Assembly: GCA_036897095.1 (NCBI GenBank) | Contig: JAYMSP010000153.1 | Location: 1 to 64,000, forward strand | Direction: 5' to 3' | Length of the DNA stretch: 64,000 nucleotides | DNA from: Plantago elongata | Taxonomy: Eukaryota > Streptophyta > Magnoliopsida > Lamiales > Plantaginaceae | Shown here: positions 37,968 through 50,012 of the stretch, piece after piece | How positions within the stretch are numbered: the stretch's first letter is position 1 | How the letters are laid out: each line of letters begins with the position of its first letter | Position numbers and translations under genes: made by a program | Notes under the pieces: generated by a model | Told to the model about the DNA's origin: nothing | The model's input: only the letters and a program-made list of their open reading frames with translations | The model's database searches: none

Positions 37968-39477
37968 CCCTCCACTAGAATCTAGATAACACCTGTTCCA
38001 ATCCCACTTTACACGATAAATCCCCTCAAAGAAAATTTGTTCTAAAGAAGATTCGATTGAAATTTGATGCTTTATGCAAATTCAATTACTACTCTAGTGT
38101 TATCCAACTAAACAAGGGCCAAGAGATGAATGATGCAATAATACGATATAGATAGTACGTACGGATCAGTGTTTGATTGGACAAACTAACGATGGAAATA
38201 AACGGTCAGGAATCCAGCGTACGTTCGCAACACATCACACACACATGGCTTATTAATTTCGGGCTCTCCCACGTTGGGGGTGGGCACTGCCCCATGGCCG
38301 GTCGGTCGTCCGGACTAGTCACATTATTCCGTCAATGATTCCGCCACAGCCTGAAACTTGTTGATAACTCCTATATAATGTGCGGTTTTAAAGACGTAAA
38401 CATGTTCGTTCGATCGGGTGTTTTAACTCATCATACTCACGATACACGATGAAGATGAAAGGTAACCTAACTACCAACCGAGAATTTGCACATGGATATC
38501 TGAGTGCTTTTTAATCACTTTACTGGAAGCTCAGATTCTACAAGATCCCCTGGTGATTATTGTCTATGGTAATTCTTAAAGTAGAAAACAAACATCAAAG
38601 TGGAAAGTTAAAACGATTTGTCTGGGAATCAAATTCACTAGTGATTTCAAGTAGTCAAATTCAATAGACCATTTGTATGGGAATCAGACTCTTCGGGTTA
38701 ATCTAATGAATTGACTGTGAATTTTATCCTAACATATAATTGGTTGTGTGGTTTAGATTTAGTCCGGTGATGAAAATAAAAAAGGTGTGCATAATCAGTC
38801 GATCGATGTGCTTGTTGAGGTGTTAAGTCTATGTTGTAATTTTGGTGTGTTCATATTTGATTATAATTTGTAAATGTCCGTAATAGAATAGTTTTGCTCG
38901 GAAAATGGTTTGCGAATGTAAGGTGTATGTTGGATTTCGAGGAGATTGAAATCGACTGAAAATGCAATATTCATGAAAATTTAACAAATAGTTAAATTTA
39001 AAGTAATGCACATCTTTAATCGGGAAAGATATTTTACGAGTAATCGTTATTCATTCATAAGTAAGTAGTAAACTTTCTATTATGATATGTGGTCGAGAAA
39101 AACCTTGCGTAAATGAACGAAACCAATATTGTAGATCCAACTGCTAAGTTTAAGTTTTTATTGAAGTATTTTCCCGATTTGGAGTGATCCTGACACAAAC
39201 TTGTGAGGACGTTAGTTAAGTTGTACTAGTATATACGTTTGTTTAAGATTTTTATAAATCCTAGTTGCTTAATTTGGTGATGTCGTTACATCTTACATGA
39301 TTGTGCAAATTAAGACAAATGGAACAGTTTGTTTGTTGGATTATTACCCTTATTATAATTAATTTTTTTTTACAATACAATGTATTTCATAAATTCAGAT
39401 CAACATAATAATTTTACATTACATTTACCTATAATTATAAATATAAAATATTCGTATTTAAATAAATTATATACAAT

Positions 39478-39967
39478 CAGGGGCGAAGCCAAAAATTTTT
39501 ATTTAAAGGTGCAAATTATGTGATAAATTGTAAATGTTGTATTTTAGAATACATAAGTCGAGTCGGATTCCATATAAAACAGAACTTTAGTAACTTAATA
39601 AACATTTAACATAAACATCATCAATTAAAAAAAAATTACTAATGTTATTCATCAAAATACATATATTCTTAAAGTTACTGTTATTTCATATTATACAAGA
39701 TTTATTTAATTAATAACATATATTTTAATTAATAACATGAATAATTTTATAGACCGTTTCTAAATAAATTATTAACTATTTCTCGATAGATTTTGTGACA
39801 ACAATATAAGTTTTTTCGTCCATAAAATTAATACATGTAATAGGAGGAAGTAATTTGTACTAAATGTTACCAACATAAGGGGTGTGTGTATATATATACA
39901 CACAAACTAAAAAAGTCGGAAGCTTGAGGGTGCGGCCACACCTATCTGCACCCCCCTTTCGCCTCTG
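39478..39967. mobile_element. hAT-like non-autonomous element, about 490 bp
   Basis: The left end CAGGGGCGAAGCC matches the complement of the right end, CAGAGGCGAAAGG. The 8-bp flanks TATACAAT and TGTAAAAT agree at 6 of 8 positions, as expected for an aged hAT target duplication. There is no transposase ORF. Confidence 0.65.
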
Positions 39968-40056
39968 TGTAAAATTAAAAATATAAATATTTGATTGATA
40001 TTGTTTAATCGAAATATAATTTATTGCGAAAGTCATTATACGAAAGATTATATAAG

Positions 40057-40188
40057 AGATATAAAGTGGTGCAGTGGAATTCTAGCTGGAGTGTTAATGA
40101 GAAGGTATAGAGTTCGACTCTTAAAGAAGATATAAGGTAGTTTAGAGTGTGAGTAGGTAGGAATCTTTACTGTTTGAAAAGAAATTTA
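40057..40188 (+). mobile_element. tRNA-like SINE, copy 1
   Basis: TGGTGCAGTGG at about 40068 fits the Pol III A box (TRGYNNARNGG), and GTTCGACTC at about 40112 fits the B box (GWTCRANNC). The body of about 130 bp is flanked by direct repeats of 20-21 bp (40037-40056 and 40187-40207), which differ at about two positions and share TATACGnAAGATTATA. That combination indicates insertion by LINE-type retroposition. A related copy lies at about 42640-42775 on the other strand. Confidence 0.68.
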
Positions 40189-40630
40189 TACGGAAGATTA
40201 TAATAAGTATTTAGTGGAATCAAGAATTTCAAGTTCCAACAATAAGAAACGGCCAAAATGAATTCGATAATTAATAACACTTGTAATTCGTACGTACTCT
40301 TGGTTACGTACAGTTAGTTTGAATCCGTGATTTCACAGGACTCTCTTCTCACCCCACTCCCTACCCCAGACAATTTAATACTATATTAGAATTGACGTGT
40401 AATTTTATATAAAAAATTAAAGTAATAATAAAAATTAAAAAAGATAGAAAAATATATAATATTAGTGGTAAAATATATAATTATAATGTAAAGTTGATAT
40501 TGTTTATTATTTGTTAGTGATGAAGTAACTTTCTTTTTTAATAATGTATGCAATTTGATGAAATGGTTAAAAATGATAAATGTATGAAATTTGTTGGGAT
40601 GGAGTAAATTATTAATTTAAGGACTTATTA

Positions 40631-40735
40631 AAATAGAATTTGAGTAATATTTTTCAATCGAAATTGAATTTTTTATGTACAAAATATTCAATTTGAGTGG
40701 AAAAATGACCGCTTCAGTAATATAACCGACAGCCC
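40631..40735. mobile_element. Repeated MITE-end family, copy
   Basis: This carries the core ATAGAATTTGAGTnnT, TCAATCGAAATTGAATTTTT, AAATATTCAATTTGAGTGG and TATAACCGACAGCCCC. It shares about 105 bp with copies at 42273-42382, 44127-44215, 46121-46228 and (inverted) 49911-50012. Confidence 0.6.
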
Positions 40736-42272
40736 CTCAATGACTCTGGTAGTATGTAGCTAGTTATTATGGAGTACTACTATGTAGCCACATGAAAGTC
40801 ATAAATTGCATTGATGTATCGATGTGTCGTGAGGCAGTGCAGACTGGTTTCTTAAACTGTATGTATGGTATGTTGTAATGTCTCATGTTAATTTTTTGTA
40901 AATCATTAATAATTACTAGAATATGTGATGCGGGTGAGAAAATTGTGGAGACTACATATAGTTATATTGGTGGTTGTGTTGATATAAATTGATGTGGCAA
41001 ACACGAGGTACTTGGTCAAATTCCGGCCTGAACCGAATGTGGTGGTTTATATAAATACCAGAAATGATACACCACCATTAATTACAGTATTTATAAATTT
41101 TATAAAATTAATTAAATTTAAATTATGTGTGAACTTATATATTGTATTTCATAATACATTAATATTTTAAATGAATAAATGAAAAAAGAGATCTACATAT
41201 TTATATACACAAGTTATAATATAGAAAGTAGCGGAATTTTGATTATTACAAATTCATAAGTGAGAGAGTCTATTCACTTTATTTGTTGGATAAGTTGACT
41301 TCAACCAATTTAAAATGAGTAATTTGTATGTAAATGTAGATCTTTTACTATTTCTTATAAGATGTGAGGTGTATCAATCATTTAGTAGTATAAGGAGTTA
41401 TGCGAGATAAATATAATTGTAAATATATAATATTTTTAAGAGAACGACGGAGTATAAATACTTGCGTGCATAGATGAAATACATACTTATGGAATGCCTT
41501 GAATCTTGTTGATGGATATAATACCAACCCAAAAATTAAAAGTCCAAGACTACCAAGAAGCCATTGACATCATCTAAACAAATCTAGCTTGGTTTCTTTG
41601 TCCGAACTTAATCAACAACCTCAATGTTCACCTAGATTAATCATATTCACCATGTTCTAAAGTGTTTTCAATTCTTTTAGAAATATATTTTGGACTGCAT
41701 ATGTAAAATTTATGTAGGAGTGGTGCGTATGGTGTGAAGTTGTGAGTGGAGAGAATTTGAAGTAACATTTATTTAGTAGTCTGTTACTGGAAAATAGAGA
41801 ATAAATGCTAAACAAAGTGCAATAGTGAACGACACTTTAACGATGAAATGACACTTTAACATGCATGACAATTAAAGACTTATTTTTATTATTGTAAATA
41901 GAGAAGAAATGTTAAATAAATTGTAAAATTGAAACGACACTATTAAAATGTAATGGCACTTTAACAGTTCAATAAAAGATTTATTATATTATTTAAAAAA
42001 TAATGTACTATTAAAATTTTGATATGCCTAGTTTAGGTGTTTCGAATTCGACCCTTTATGGACTAGATGTGAACAAAATACTACTCAATTTGAGCTAGTA
42101 GTCAGATTTTTTAAAAAGATAGTTACTATTTGACATGGGCAAGTACCCCCACTTCAATTTAAAAACCTAATGTATGTGATCCAAATACCTCATCGCACCC
42201 AATATTTTATTCACAGTAGGGCGAAAAAATCTCTACGTAATTGACTTTCTAACTCAATTATTACCTAGAACC

Positions 42273-42382
42273 GATTGGTATAGAATTTGAGTGGCCTTTT
42301 ACAATTGAAATTGAAATTTTTATATATAAAATATTCGATTTGAATGGAGAGATGGTCACTCCAGCAGTATAACAAACGATGC
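42273..42382. mobile_element. Repeated MITE-end family, copy
   Basis: The core is ATTGGTATAGAATTTGAGTGG-like, then ATTGAAATTGAAATTTTTAT, TATTCGATTTGAATGGAGAG and CCAGCAGTATAACAAACGAT followed by GCCC. It is one of the best-preserved members of the family. Confidence 0.65.
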
Positions 42383-42639
42383 CCAAATTTTAATTCAATT
42401 GTCATATTTTTATATTTTTTCACTTAAATGATGCTATTACTTCTTCGCTTCCACAACTCGTAAAAAACTATGAAGTTCAATTGGATTGTTTCATTTGGTG
42501 GTGATATGATTAACTCGTCAAAAGGTATTTATGTATTGTTTAGTTTTATCGATAAGACTCAAATAATAATTATCTTTTTAGTGTGAGTTAGAGCCAATCT
42601 TACAAAGGACTTTATAATATAATTTTTTCTAAAAACTAC

Positions 42640-42775
42640 AAATATCACAACTAGTCATTATATTACTCATATACTAACCATACCAACATCAACGACACTT
42701 TACTCTTAGCAGGATCAAAACTTGCACCTCCTCATTCCAGCTCCAGCTCCATTCCACTTCACCACCTTATACCTC
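42640..42775 (-). mobile_element. tRNA-like SINE, copy 2 (inverted)
   Basis: On the minus strand the sequence reads AAGGTGGTGAAGTGGAAT, AGCTGGAG, AATGAGGAGGTGCAAG and TTTTGATCCTGCTAAGAG, aligning with copy 1 (AAAGTGGTGCAGTGGAAT, AGCTGGAG, AATGAGAAGGTATAG, GTTCGACTCTTAAAGAAG). The A box is intact (TGGTGAAGTGG) and the B box is degraded. The ends are approximate. Confidence 0.55.
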
Positions 42776-43454
42776 CGACTTTCTAATATATTACATTAAA
42801 ACAAATTTTCATTAATTAAATAAAATTGAATGTCGAAAACCTATTAGGGCGAAGCCGAATATAGAATGGAATGGAGACAGAGCAATGGGGTTCGAAGTGG
42901 AATCTGCAAGTGGTACGGTAAGGAAGAAAAAAATGATGTTGAAACCTGAAACAGAGCCCAAAAACAGTGATAGATAAGTTTGAGGTCCGTATCTCTTTCT
43001 TGTATCCTATTTGAATGGGGATTTCTTAATCTAATTAATTTCACGTTCTCTTGCTTAGCTAATTATAACTAGACCATTATTCATTCTCAACTATTCACCA
43101 TCTTACTTGGAAAAGCTAAAGCATTCATATATCATGGCTACCAACTCTAACCATTTCCATCCACATTTTTAAAGGTGGTGAAGATATGATATAGACCCAA
43201 CATCTTTTCATTAAAAGGGTAAACATAAGTGTATTTCGATTGTTGTAACCAAATAATGTTGTGCCTCTTTGGGTATATTTTCCCTATATTTTTAATAAAC
43301 AATATTGTGTCGATAATTTTCTTAATAACATTTTATAAATTTATCCAGATATTCCGAAGTACTTCAAGAGACTGTAGAAATTTTTAGTTAGAACAAGTAT
43401 GTTATACATATACATTGAAATGATATTCAACTTGTATATGTTGTTTGCATATCC

Positions 43455-43735
43455 TTTCACAAGTAATGTGTAATCTTTCTAACACGTCCCTCACGAGTAG
43501 ACCGTGGTTAGTTGGTTCTACTCGTGGAATTATGGGCAAGTCGAAGTTAACATCAGCGAGGCACTCATAGTCAGCTTGGTCCGCTCTAGTGTCATATTAA
43601 GCTGAGCCGTCATCCCTTTAAAAATCTTATTAGAGGAGAAAGTCATCCAACTTATATTTTATTCGCATGATTCTCTCCTAAGAAATGTTAGATCCTTCTA
43701 ATAGAGGTCAACATTGGCTCATAAACATGATTAAA
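43455..43735. repeat. Unclassified dispersed-repeat-like segment
   Basis: The text CTTTCTAACACGTCCCTCAC with GAGTAGACC, and CATTGGCTCATAAACATG at the right, is of a kind seen repeatedly in plant genomes as transposon debris. It has no coding capacity and the family is uncertain. Confidence 0.3.
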
Positions 43736-44126
43736 ATTGTTTAAAACATTAAGTATTTATGAAGATTATTTGTTGCCTAACTAATGCAATTAATCTCTTC
43801 TAATACTTTAAAACGATTATTTTCTCGAGGAAAAATAAAACTATTAAAATATTTGTACCGCGTTTATCATCTAACATTGAGGGTTAAATGGTTAATAAAA
43901 TGGTTAAAGTCATGTTTGGACAATTCTACATGTACGGATGTCGTACGTAAAGAAAAAGAAAATTAACCAAATCAATTTACTGGTATCGTGGAAGGCAAAC
44001 CACAAATGAAGTTTACGGGTTGTAAAAGTGATACTTCCAGAATTGGAGTGGGGCAAAGTAATAGAGTGAAAATGGAGGTTTGAGAAGGAGATTAGGGACT
44101 CTTTCAATAGGATTGAGTCATCTTTT

Positions 44127-44215
44127 CTCAACTAAAATTAATATTTTTATATATAAAAAATTTGGATTCAGTGAAAAATTGACTGCTCAAGCGGTATGAG
44201 TATAATAAACAATTC
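44127..44215. mobile_element. Repeated MITE-end family, diverged copy
   Basis: The aligned words are CTCAACTAAAATTAATATTT, TTTATATATAAAAAATTTGG and GACTGCTCAAGCGGTATGAG, then ATAATAAACAATTCC followed by TTA. It is more decayed than the copies at 42273 and 46121. Confidence 0.45.
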
Positions 44216-45147
44216 CTTAATTTTTAGATAATTCTGATGAAAGTTTAAAATAAATTTAATAAAAATATATAAAAATAATGAATAAAATATAAAACATAGT
44301 AAATATATTATAAAGTGTAGTGAATAAATTAGTGGGATAGATAAGTTTTTCGTTTAATGAAAGAAAAATTAAGTTCGAGACCATAATGAAAAATTAAAAG
44401 TTAAACTCGGAACATTGAGTATATAAATTTAAAATATTAAAAGGGAAAACCGTCGACATTTTCAACCTGATTTGACAACTTACGAAGAGATTCCTCATTG
44501 ACATCCAATTAAATAAATACAATGTATTTTATAAATTAGAGTTATATTCCACCCTCCTTCAACCCGGACTTATACCCTACCTATTAATAGGTTTGACCGT
44601 TTGAGCTCACATTAATACATCTTAAGCGCGTCTAAAGTGGATTGAGTTCCAAATCAACGGTAAGTACATTTGAAAAGTCCCCGAGACAAATATATCCGCA
44701 TATTTCAAGTCGTGATTTACGTTATCATGGGCTAATGGGCTTGTTAGGAGATATAGAACATTAAAACTTTTTAATAAATTGACTGGTCGGTAAATGATCT
44801 GAATAAACTACTCTATATTAAGATGAATAAACTACTCGTCTTTAATAAGATGGATAATTAATTACAAAACACCTTATCACTACCATATCAGCTATCATTC
44901 AGATTATCAGTCCGATCTACCGGACATACACTATATTACTACCATGTTAAGGTTATATAGGTAAGGTAGATGTGGAAATTAAGGGTGTGAGTGAGTAGAG
45001 TAGTCAGTCGGGTCCATAATGTCACAGGGATTCGGAGCAACATAGAACACAACACCGATTAGGCTCGTGTCCCACCTTTGTCCTTTAACCCTTAACCCTC
45101 ACCCGTGCCCTGTCCTAATTCCAACTCCTCCTCTTCAATTCTCCTCC

Positions 45148-45154
45148 ATAAATA
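45148..45154 (+). promoter_or_regulatory. TATA-like box of the SAUR50-like gene
   Basis: ATAAATA at 45148-45154 lies 93 bp before the ATG, in C/T-rich DNA typical of a SAUR promoter and leader. Confidence 0.45.
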
Positions 45155-45240
45155 CCTTCCCAACCCTTCTTCATTTCTCCTCACCATCACTACTACCACT
45201 TTTCCAAACCGAAAACACTTTCGTACAACAACAAAAAAGA

Positions 45241-45555
45241 ATGGCAATCAAGAAATCAAACAGGCTCCCACAATCAGCAGTTCTTAAGCAAATCCTCAAG
45301 AGATGCTCCAGCTTGGGCAAACGACACGTCTACGACGAAGACGGCCTCCCAATGGACGTGCCGAAAGGTCATTTCGTGGTATACGTTGGCGAGAACCGGT
45401 CGAGGTACATATGCCCGATTTCGTTCCTCACGCACCCCGAGTTCCAGTGCCTCCTCAGGCGAGCAGAGGAAGAGTTCGGGTTCGATCATGACATGGGGCT
45501 CACGATTCCTTGCGAAGAAGTCGTGTTTCGCTCACTTTTCTCCATGCTTAGATGA
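45241..45555 (+). CDS. SAUR50/SAUR10-clade auxin-responsive protein
   Basis: This intronless gene encodes 104 residues. The upstream in-frame region to 45067 is rejected as leader because [20 protein letters not shown] is the conserved start of this clade, and the TATA-like box lies inside the longer ORF. Landmarks are [66 protein letters not shown] and a C-terminal SMLR. The clade (SAUR8/9/10/12/16/50) promotes cell expansion by PP2C.D inhibition. One oddity: RYICPISF has Cys where the family normally has Val (RYIVPISF). The coding DNA is clearly more GC-rich than the flanks. Confidence 0.96.
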   Translation: MAIKKSNRLPQSAVLKQILKRCSSLGKRHVYDEDGLPMDVPKGHFVVYVGENRSRYICPISFLTHPEFQCLLRRAEEEFGFDHDMGLTIPCEEVVFRSLFSMLR

Positions 45556-46120
45556 ACCGGTGGTTCATTGAACGTTTTATTAGATGTTAGAGACGTAACG
45601 ATTATAACATGCTCGGGTCCCGCACGGGAACTTTGTGAGGGTTATATTATCTCTAGCATCTAGGCATGGTTAGGAACATTGGGAGATGATGTAAGATGAA
45701 AATATAGTAGCCAACAATCTAGGCTACTTATTTTTTTGTCTTTTTTTAAACATCTTTCAATGGTAGGTTAATTTAGTTGGATTTTTTTTTTTTCATCGGG
45801 TGATCTATGTGCTTTATGTAGTGACATCTGTCTAACCCAAGGCCCAAGAAAGTAATTTTTTCTGGGTTGGATTTGTGTAAAGATCCAGTAGTACTGTTGT
45901 ACGTATGTTATTTTTCTCACTGAGGTACTGTTGACAAAATACCCAGAGAGACATTTCAATTGCATTATTGATCGAGATCTATTTGACTACAATGTTAACT
46001 ATCGATGTTTTGGATCAATCTTAGAGTGGTCGAACTACATAACAAAGGTAGGGACAAGTTGTCATTGGATAATGTGATGGAGTGTGTAGTCCGTAAGTAT
46101 GGAATAAGTATGGAATAGAT
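45556..46120. other. 3' flank of the SAUR50-like gene
   Basis: It holds the 3' UTR and AT-rich intergenic DNA; no gene is seen. Confidence 0.5.
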
Positions 46121-46228
46121 TGATATAGAATTTGTGTGGTCGTTTTTAATTGAAATTGATTTTTTTGTGTATAAAATAGTCAATTTAAGTAGAGAGATGA
46201 CCGTTCCAGCAGTATAACAAACAGGGCC
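46121..46228. mobile_element. Repeated MITE-end family, well-preserved copy
   Basis: The sequence contains GATATAGAATTTGTGTGGTC, AATTGAAATTGATTTTTTTG, TCAATTTAAGTAGAGAGATG and CCAGCAGTATAACAAACAGG followed by GCC. Reading the other strand, the end is GGCCCTGTTTGTTATACTGC, a PIF/Harbinger- or hAT-like terminus. Confidence 0.65.
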
Positions 46229-46580
46229 ATATATCATCTTAATAGCAGTACATGAATTTATCGGTTAGTTATTTGACGTAACAATGGTACATTAATTAGA
46301 GAGGACCATCTACAAATTCGTAGGCTGTGGCAATTGTTCGTTCTCACAAGGTGCACCAAGAACGTCACATATTTAAAATTGAAATTTACAAAGTAATTAT
46401 AAAGTAATTGTGCAATTACTCGTGATCATATAAGTAATTCAGTATGTGTAAATATAATAACTTCATTATTATATCATAGATTCTAACGAGTAACATATCA
46501 TATAAAAGAAGAAGGAAAAAGAACCTGGTTAGTATCAACTATCCGAGAAAGTTTTCAGGGTCGAACCTCAACTATGTTAA

Positions 46581-46985
46581 TTATCGAAACAAAATCGAAT
46601 CAACCAAGGAAGTTTCCTTCAGCCTTCCCTCAATGTTCCCGAATGTTGTTGATGATGACGGGTCAGGAGAATCCGAACTTTTAGATGGATCCGGGTCCCC
46701 CCATGAAACAGTACAAAACTCCGGGTTGGACACGTGATAAGTAGGTCCACAATCCAGTTCCAAATTTTCATGTAACAACTTGTCATTTACTACAAGTTTT
46801 GCACAATTAAACGGCAAGTCTTTCATCCACAGATTCACATTTAATAGCATCAAAGTAATGATCTGCATAAATACAGAAGTGTACATCTCTTCATGCAACT
46901 TGCGATAATATCTCGAGTTGCCAGCAGGGCAACGTTTTCTATTTTCAACATTTTCGTCCTTGTTTGTCTTCACCACGATACTCAA
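46581..46985 (-). CDS. Unrecognised ORF, 134 aa, doubtful
   Basis: An open frame of 134 codons on the minus strand, with a Ser/Asp/Pro-rich segment (SWGDPDPSKSSDSPDPSSS) near the C-terminus. It has no signal peptide and no domain I can name. The surrounding DNA shows no promoter-like features and lies among repeats. Its length is above chance for AT-rich DNA, so it is recorded, but it may be a remnant or not a gene. Confidence 0.15.
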   Translation of the reverse strand: MSIVVKTNKDENVENRKRCPAGNSRYYRKLHEEMYTSVFMQIITLMLLNVNLWMKDLPFNCAKLVVNDKLLHENLELDCGPTYHVSNPEFCTVSWGDPDPSKSSDSPDPSSSTTFGNIEGRLKETSLVDSILFR

Positions 46986-48429
46986 TTCAATCGTAAACTC
47001 TTCATTCCGAATTCAACTTTATCAGGTATTACGTACTTAATTTAAACTAAACTACTAAAACAATTATAATGATTTAAAAAATGCAAGAGTAAATTGATAA
47101 AATTAGGAGAGATGTTAGCTAAGTATATAAAGTTATGAATGAGACCTATTGAAAGTTGAGATTGTGATGTAGTAACAACATGATTTAATGAGTATAAGTA
47201 TTTGTATCTTGTAGAGTATTTTATTTATATTTCGGTTGAAGTTATTTAGAAAATAAATTTGAGATAATATGAGAATACCAATCAACGTCCCGTTCATATC
47301 AGATTTAGTTGTAAATTTCCACTCTCGAACATACACACTGAATGTTTGTTGTAGGTTTGCTTGAACAACTGTTTAGGTTTGGGAGATTCATTTTTGCATT
47401 AGACTTTTGTACTAGGTCCGAAAAACAACTGATTTTTGTGAAAAAACGACTCCAACATGGTCCGATTCTAGTCAGGTCGTAGTGTACTTTGTGCACTCCT
47501 TGTGATAATTTCTTATTCTCTTTATAATGTTATTTGCGTTTTGAAAAAAGATAAGTATATCACATGATGAATAATATGTGCATACGCAAATAATTAAATA
47601 ATTCTTTCAATGACGCAACTATTGAACCTAGCGACTCACCAACTAATAATGTAAATTCTCATTGTGAAACAAACATGTTGGAAGATTATTCTCGAATTGT
47701 GACTGCCCCTTGTTTCTCTATCCGCATGACCACCCGGTAGGTCACATAGACTATTCGATATGAATTTCTTAAAATGGTATGGGTAATTAGCGAAACCACA
47801 TAAACTTATTGGAGATGAACATATTTTTTGTAGGTAGAACATTAACTCAAACATTTAAGTAGCTAGGGTAATGCTCTTTCATGTATCAATAAGATATTCT
47901 AATCAATGCGGAAATTTTTCAATGTTTTAGGTTAGCACGGTAGCTTAGATATTTCGTAAATTAAATATGACTAAGGTACAAAGTACGTAATAGCTTTACT
48001 TTTATAAGTAAACGATTGAGGTTATATCGAACATAAGGAATGTTCGTATTCAAATTCCACATCATTCACCCGGCTTTCACAACATGACAAGCAGGAGGCC
48101 ACTCACGTACATAAATGATGCAGCTAGCTGAATGTATCGAGATGGCCCAAATGCATGTGAACCATCTCCCGATCAAACTTACCAGGCTAGTCTAAGCACA
48201 CAATATTAGTGCAATGACAATATAACTTCTGTTTTTTGTAAACCAGGATGCCATGGAATATATCTATGATCATGATTCAATGGTAGTAGTATGCTACAAT
48301 GACAGATAGAACGTTGAAATGTCAATACAACATAATCAATTCAACCTTTGTAAGTGGAAATATTATATAAATTCGTATTTAACCATACTTATTTTATAAA
48401 TATTATCATACAGATCCTAAGACCATCTC

Positions 48430-49200
48430 TAACAGAGTCTTAAAATGAGTTGAGATTTAATTTGAGACTTTGGTTCAGATCCCAACGGAGTCTGAACGCA
48501 AAGCCCAGCGTAATTTTGGGGCGAGGCCGAGTATTCCAACGCTGGCCATTTCTATTTTTTTTAATTATATTTATTGTTTCTTTTCTGGTTTTTGTTTGCG
48601 GTCTTCATTCCTTGCTTTTCTTCTTATACTCTCTCTTTTAATTTATTTCCCTTGTTTCTTTCTTTCTTCTCATGGTTTTCATTTGTTTCTTGTTTCTTGT
48701 TTCTTTAGTTTCTTTACTTATATTTCATTTAAGTTTTTTATTTTAGTTAAATTTAATATAAAATATAATAATAATATTTGAAACAACAAAATTACATATT
48801 ATTTATAAATATGAATTATTTAAAACTAAAGATACAATGTAAAATATACTTAAAAATATATATAGTATAATTTTTAATTTGAAGTATTTAAACTTTTATT
48901 TTAAAGATTGAAGTAATGTAATTTTTATTTTCAAGTAATATATTTAAAAATTATTAATGTGATTTTGATATAATTAATTAATAATATTTAAAATCAATTT
49001 AAAAATAAAGTTTAAAAGAAAATGAGAAAATAAAATGAAATGAATAATTAAGTTTGAAAGAAATTTTATAATAAAATATTTTTGGGTCTCACTGCTGAAG
49101 CAGATAACCGTGGAGAATTACAGAGTGAATCACAGTAATTGAAACGAGAATGTGACGGAGACAATGGGTTACAGAGAATTGCAACTGATGAAAATGATGT
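48430..49200. repeat. Possible non-autonomous element or old repeat
   Basis: The stretch opens GACCATCTCTAACAGAGTC, a style of sequence seen at ends of plant MITE-like elements, and contains a long T-rich then A-rich body with no coding frame. I could not define the right end. Confidence 0.25.
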
Positions 49201-49910
49201 TAGTTAATAATAAAGGATACACTCTTTAAAATTCATTCTTATAATACTATATTATACTTAGATGTGCCCGATATACACATACGTATACGTATGTATTGAC
49301 CTGAAATACAAAACTGTATACAAATACAGACTTAATGTATGTATCATTGCATGGATCAATCCGGCTTATATAACATATATGATTACAAGCCTACTTAGTG
49401 TACTGAGTGTCTGAGTTATGTTGTTACATAAAATATTATTACATAAAATATTATTACTTTTAAATATATTGATTTATATATTAGTAAAATTATTCAGTTT
49501 CAAACATTGTGCCTATATATGCAGTTTAAGGTAGCACGTAGTTTCATTCATAATTTCATACTAAAAATTGTTCTTGATGAATTGACCTTTTCGGCTTTCA
49601 GTATCTACTTTCTAGTCCAAAATATACTATCTTTCTAGTCCAATGGGCCGGGTATTAGCACAAGGCCCGTAAGAACAGTGGGCTGGTTGTGTGAGCGGTT
49701 GATCAGGGAATATAACACTTAAAAATGCTTTCACAAGTCTTCTTAAAAAAATAAAGAGCTCATTGGAAAGTGATTAATCTCCGTTCAAATAGACTGTTTT
49801 GTAAAGAAATATTTTCATAAGAAATGTATGTATTAATTTTGAGATCATGTGTTACTTCGATTGCTAATGAATTAAAACAATCTTCAGATCGGCACAATTA
49901 TTAATACTAA

Positions 49911-50012
49911 GGCACTATTTGCCATACTGCCGGAGCGTTTATTTTCCCGCTCAAATTAAACATTTTGTAAAAGAAATTTAATTTCAATTGAAAAAATCCA
50001 CTCACATAGCGA
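49911..50012. mobile_element. Repeated MITE-end family, inverted copy
   Basis: After TAA the sequence reads GGCACTATTTGCCATACTGC, CGGAGCGTTTATTTTCCCGC and AATTTCAATTGAAAAAATCC, the complement of the order in the copies at 42273 and 46121. The preceding TAA fits a three-base target duplication on this side. A fainter piece is at about 49775-49815. Confidence 0.55.

Noticed and set aside
38360-38475. Promoter-like TATATAATG followed by ATGAAGATGAAAGGTAAC, resembling a tiny first exon
   Set aside because: No following exons with a recognisable product were found; four codons cannot support a gene.
45274-45571. Long ORFs in other frames across the SAUR50-like gene
   Set aside because: They are shadows caused by the GC-rich coding sequence.
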